Below, one piece after another: positions 59,631-64,000 of a stretch of DNA of 64,000 nt. The stretch's first letter is position 1. Each line of letters starts with the position of its first letter. A model generated the notes under the pieces. That model was not told the origin of the DNA. It was given only the letters and a program-made list of their open reading frames with translations, and did no database searches. Both the position numbers and the translations under genes were made by a program. Origin of the DNA: Spironucleus salmonicida (Eukaryota > Fornicata > Diplomonadida > Hexamitidae); contig CM035319.1 in NCBI GenBank assembly GCA_000497125.2, forward strand, positions 62,001 through 126,000, written 5' to 3'.

Positions 59631-60266
59631 ATGTAGCCTGACCATGATACTATTTATTGTGAATCATGCTCATTCCCTATATTTTATTGTTAGTTTAGGT
59701 CTGCAGCTAAACTTAAAGCTTTAGGCTGCAAAAATTTGCTCATGAGATCTAACCCTGAATTATTTTAGTTAATTTATAATGAAGAAGTGGAAGAAATTGT
59801 AGAAAACGAATAACCGTAGTAAGAAAATTCAGAAGAATCAGAGTCGTAAACTTAGAATGATGGCAAATCACTCAAAATACCAATATCTTTAGTTCCACCT
59901 TTTGGCTTGCCAATTAAACCTCAATTGAAAAAAGCATCAACTTATGTTCCTATTCTTTAAATTCGGCTCGCTTCACGGGGATAACACAAATCTACGACAT
60001 AAGTATTTAACTATGAAGATTTTATTGAGGATCCATAATAATTGTGCAAAGAACTTGGAAAGTAGTTTGCTGCTTCTGCTGGAGTTGCTGATTTAGTGGA
60101 TGGAAATGCATAGGTAATTTAAATTTAAGGAAGTTTTGTAGAAGAGATTATATAGTTAATGATTTAAAAAGGTGTTCCAGTAGACTAAATTTATGAAGCA
60201 AAAGAAGGAAAACATAAAGGAAAGAAAAAAGCACAAAGTAATGCAAGACCGGCTAATAAGAAGTGA
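59631..60266 (+). CDS. DENR: DENR (density-regulated) translation factor
   Basis: 211 residues. N-terminal Y-C-x-x-C and Y-C zinc-binding pair, an acidic middle, and a C-terminal SUI1 domain (residues ~100-195) with the I-x-R-x-x-S-R-G start, F-x-x-E-x-x-A-C-K-E-L-G-x-x-F-A, A-S-A-G-V and I-x-x-Q-G-S-F. DENR with MCTS1 recycles 40S subunits and promotes re-initiation. The C-terminus is Lys-rich. Convergent with the next gene, only three bases between stops. Confidence 0.85.
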
Positions 60267-60269
60267 TAT

Positions 60270-61841
60270 TCAATATCTAAAGGTTAAATTTAATTATTCG
60301 TCATTTTCATCTTAAAACAAATTTTCCTTTTTTAGGGTCGGAATAAATTTATCATAATGTAAATCAGGATTAATTTCTATAAGTTTATTAGGAATAACTT
60401 CAGAGTTTAATACATTCTACTTGTATTAAACAATAGCTAGTTTATCATCTAAATCCCGTAATTTTTATAATTTTTACTTTTTAGATAAGTTTTAAGCTTA
60501 GCATTTTTCTACCTTTAATGGATGCTACAAAACTTACTCAATCTAAATTGGTTGCGGCTAGTTATTTTATTAAATCTACTGTAAGGAACTATCTTTGGTG
60601 TCACTACTGAATTATTAAAAACTGTTTTTCTAAGTAAAATTGTTCGTATAAGTTTATTTTTATTATTAGAACTGCTAATTCTTTTCCATTACTTCATTCC
60701 AATCTTTAAATTTATCTAGCTCAGTTTCTTTTCCCGTTTCTGTATTAATATTTATTTTAAAAATATTATTCCCTACAATTCTTGTTTCTATAATATCATC
60801 ACAGCAAGGGCATTTTACACGCTCAACTACAAACGGATATTATTTTTATATTGATGTCTACTAGCTAATAATTTCCTATCGTTATTACTCGTTGATTTAT
60901 TACTATTAATAATAAATCTGTTATTTTTACTATTATAATAACTGTTATTATTAATCTTAAATGATTTTCTGCTATAAACTAAGTTATTACGATTCAATAT
61001 TATGATTTTATAATTGTTGTTAAACTTAGTTTTAATCTATCTTTTAAACCTCATTTTTATCTAAAATACTGTCTTATTTGTCTTAAATTTTAGTCTACGC
61101 AGTCTCAATTTATTCTAATTGCACTTATTCGTTTCTAATCTTCTTCGCCTGCAGTAACTAAATCTACAAATCCTTAAGACTTTATTATTCTTTTTAAACA
61201 CATAGCAGACACATAATTTTACCAGCTAACTTAATAATATTTTCCTGAGGTAAATCTGTTAAATCATTAGAACAAGTAGAGCAAAATATTTAAGTTCTTA
61301 ATTACACTTTATTAATAGAGACATCCAGAAATTATGGTGAAGGTCTAAGTGGTGATGGTTCGTCATATGTACTAGAAGGTTATTAAAATTAAGAAGGATA
61401 TTATTATTGCGATATATTCTAGCTCTAATCTGATTCATTATGATCAAAACTAAAAATTTTGCTTGGAGGAGACACATTTGGAATTTAAATATTATGATTT
61501 ATAAGTTTCTTTGTATAATCTATCTATTTTGTGCGTTAACATGGTGCCTAATCAGGTACCTTTTCAATAATTGGCTTCTTTTAGTAATACGTTTTTAACT
61601 CCTAAGTTCCGAGAGTTCTAGGCTTTGGAGCATCAAAACTAACTACTGGTTTAAGACCAGTCCTTGTTTGAGGAGGTTTTATAACTTTTGTAGGTACACA
61701 ATCGAAATCTGGTCTATCTTGTAAATTGTTTACAAGTTTAGGCTTCTGAACCTTATTTTACTTGAGTAAATCCTATTTACTAACTATTTATGAAAGTTCC
61801 TCCTTCTATATGGGAATCTTTCTTTGTAAAATTTTTGACAT
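60270..61841 (-). CDS. Glutamine-rich coiled-coil protein with two zinc-like Cys clusters
   Basis: 523 residues. Residues ~1-170 are Lys/Pro/Thr-rich and disordered. Residues 185-230 hold C-x-x-C (C-S-T-C) and then a C-x-x-C (C-L-L-C) that could coordinate zinc. A long glutamine coiled coil with tracts of TAA/TAG codons follows, then V-K-C-P-C-C-D-D at about residue 345, a second Cys cluster; the tail is coiled coil with Gln/Lys. Family unknown. It lies tail-to-tail with DENR. Confidence 0.65.
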
Positions 61842-61851
61842 TCTAAATTTT

Positions 61852-64000
61852 TCACTCAATACTATTAACATAATATAATAATTATTCATTTCTAATATCC
61901 TTATTTTATATTCCTTCAACAGCTATTTTCAGATGTTATTTAAAAATGACGTTTTCTCCCATTTAATAAGCAATAAAAAGCCTAAAGCATTCTACAAATA
62001 TCCACTCCCACTCATTATCAATTTCAGCGGCTATTAATATTAAATTCTCAAAACAGTCTTAAAATATATCTTTTATATTTTATACCAATCCAATTTTTAA
62101 AAGCAAAACAACCATATTTTCTTAAATTCCTTCCCTGAACGAAAAATCGTTTATGACTTCGCTACATAATGCAGCTAAACTGCTTTGTTTTCCAGAAATA
62201 TCACAAAACTCAATAGATTTTTGCAAAAAATAGGACATCTCTATATTCGAATTTTATTTAATATCATCTTCAAGTTAAAAACATACAGAATTGAATAATT
62301 AATATATTAGTGCTACATTGATATAATGAGCAAAATCAGCTAAAACTAAAAAGCAGTATTGTTATATTTAGCTTTAAATTGAAGTTCCTAACACAAGGAG
62401 TTCCAAATAATTCGGTAATTTATCATGAAACAAAACATCAATTTGAGATAAAATCTCTAAAAACTAAAATACTTATTCTGCAAGCCAATAATCAAACGTC
62501 TCCGTTTTTAATGACTAAAGTAGAACAGGCGTGATGTGATTTAACAAACTATACGTGCTAGAAATAATTTATTCGTTTCCACTCATAATTCCTTAGCTTA
62601 AAAGCTAAAACCCAGTTTCATAAGTCTATATTGAATGATCTGGTATAGAATCACGTCTACAAATAAAGAAGTTGAGTTCTTCAAAATTAATGAAATAATT
62701 GATCATTTTAATAAAGCTTTCACATATAATATTTTATTGATCTATAGTCACAAGAAGCCCACATAGTTTTGTGATCTCTGTTATAACAATTGTTGATTTG
62801 CTGTAGTTACCTGTTATATTATTTAAGAGCTATGCAAAATGTGTAAAAATATAACTGAATGAACTTGTTTGGTAAATTTACTGTAGAAGTTGTAACAAAG
62901 CAACTGTAACTTGTTCATTACTTTAGTTTGTTAGTAGAAAATTTATTACACTTAAAATATCCTAGTCTACAAACTAATGGTCTTCGGATAGAGTTATTAG
63001 AAAATTAATAACTGCAAAAATAGAATCTTCACACAATTAAGTATTTAGTTGTTAAACTAATGCGGATATAATAGGTGTGTACTCTTCGCTGCTTAAATCA
63101 AAAGAGCTTAAAAGAAATAATGATATTTAAAATTTTGTTTAGTCTTATACTACAGGAAACTATTAAATTACAAATTATAATAATTCATGCTTGAATTTTG
63201 TTTGAATGTAATAGCTTTCTGAAATAAACTAAGACAAACCTTTAATAGCATAATTTGTGTAATTCCATTTATTAATAAATGGCTCCTATAAATCAAATAA
63301 ATTTGAACATATTTGAACATAAATATCTTCTTTTTATTAATTAGTGAGGCTTTCCTCTATAATTTAATTATAATTTTTATTTGTAAAAATCTCAAAAATA
63401 ATTTATCCACATATTTCAAAGTTTAACGTTAAAAATTTTGTAGAAAATAAAATTAAACTACTGGTATGACGAAGAATCAAGTTTTAAAATTTTACCAATA
63501 ATATTAATATAAACTTAAGAGATTATATATTAAAATCTAGCAAATTAAGATTCTTCTCTAAGAAATACTCATTCAGTGTGTAATTTTCCAATATAGTTAA
63601 TATCTCAATACCTTGATTTTGATCAAGTTAATAAAGATTCTCTAGATTTGTAAAAATAAAAGTGTACAATTCTTAAGACAAGTGGGGTTCTAATAACAAT
63701 TTTTTTACTAAATAAAAGTTAGGAGCTAATTAAATTTGCTATTAAAGGAAATTGGGAATAGTTTTAATTTTTTTGCAAATAATATAAATAATTTCAACTG
63801 AAAGATTATCAGTAAGTAACATGAAGTGTTTAAGGATATCTTCTAAAATAATATCATCATTAATAAACTTAATTTCATTTTTAAGAAGTATAACGGCTAA
63901 TTAATTAGTTTCAGAAAAATTCATTAACCAATACATAAACTAAGGCTAGTTTCTAAATTTCTATAATTTCATTTCTATTTATTAATGACTCAATAGATTT
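61852..64000 (-). CDS. Large alpha-solenoid protein, 5' end outside the window
   Basis: At least 716 residues ending at TGA 61852; the start lies beyond the right edge. It is a helical solenoid rich in Leu, Ile and Asn, with irregular HEAT/ARM-like helix pairs. The C-terminal 120 residues (W-E-W-I-F-x-E-C-F-R, then Lys/Asn-rich) look like the last repeats of a karyopherin or clathrin-adaptor-type scaffold, but no specific motif allows a name. Same strand and 10 bases from the Q-rich gene start. Confidence 0.5.

Overview
This 64 kb window is nuclear DNA of an AT-rich, gene-dense flagellated protist that reads TAA and TAG as glutamine and stops only at TGA. Under that code nearly all of the window resolves into long open frames that end at TGA; under the standard code the same genes break into short fragments. 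Almost every gene is a single uninterrupted exon, gaps between genes are often only 10-100 bases, and both strands are used freely. Together with flagellar genes this fits a hexamitid diplomonad (Spironucleus/Hexamita/Trepomonas type) best. A ciliate macronucleus shares the code but would be expected to show introns. No rRNA, tRNA, transposon or CRISPR array was recognised.

Layout. 1-15 kb: an unrecognised membrane protein (5' end outside the window), proteasome subunit RPN2, a VPS8-like RING protein, a SET/MYND protein, a NEIL1/Fpg-type DNA glycosylase, cornichon, a DHHC palmitoyltransferase overlapped by a zinc/coiled-coil frame, a CFAP97-like protein and a small membrane protein. 15-28 kb: coiled-coil and unknown proteins, a Nup107-like nucleoporin, a HECT ubiquitin ligase, a NUS1-like cis-prenyltransferase subunit, and a large alpha-solenoid protein. 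28-42 kb: CFAP100-like protein, DEAD-box helicases DBP9 and DDX3/DED1, a very glutamine-rich protein, a PG-rich (SHIPPO/STPG) flagellar protein, eIF2B epsilon, ribosomal protein eL36 and NOP58. 42-49 kb: GPN3, a giant coiled-coil gene carrying a GC-rich array of about 29 repeats, and a probable dynein-2 light intermediate chain. 49-64 kb: glycogen debranching enzyme, a catalytically altered alpha/beta-hydrolase, an LSM12-like protein, ADP-dependent glucokinase, a WD40 protein, DENR, a Q-rich zinc protein and an alpha-solenoid gene that runs off the right edge.

Themes: ribosome biogenesis and translation (eL36, NOP58, DBP9, DDX3, eIF2B epsilon, DENR), the flagellum (CFAP97-like, CFAP100-like, PG-rich, D2LIC-like), membrane traffic and protein lipidation, and glycogen/glucose use (AGL plus ADPGK). 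Several translation genes and AGL share a pyrimidine-rich block resembling TTCCATTCC that ends 3-8 bases before the ATG. This is the clearest undescribed regulatory signal here. The most striking structural oddity is the GC-rich repeat array at 44.8-46.3 kb, whose length variation is confined to short linkers and which is open in all six frames under this code.
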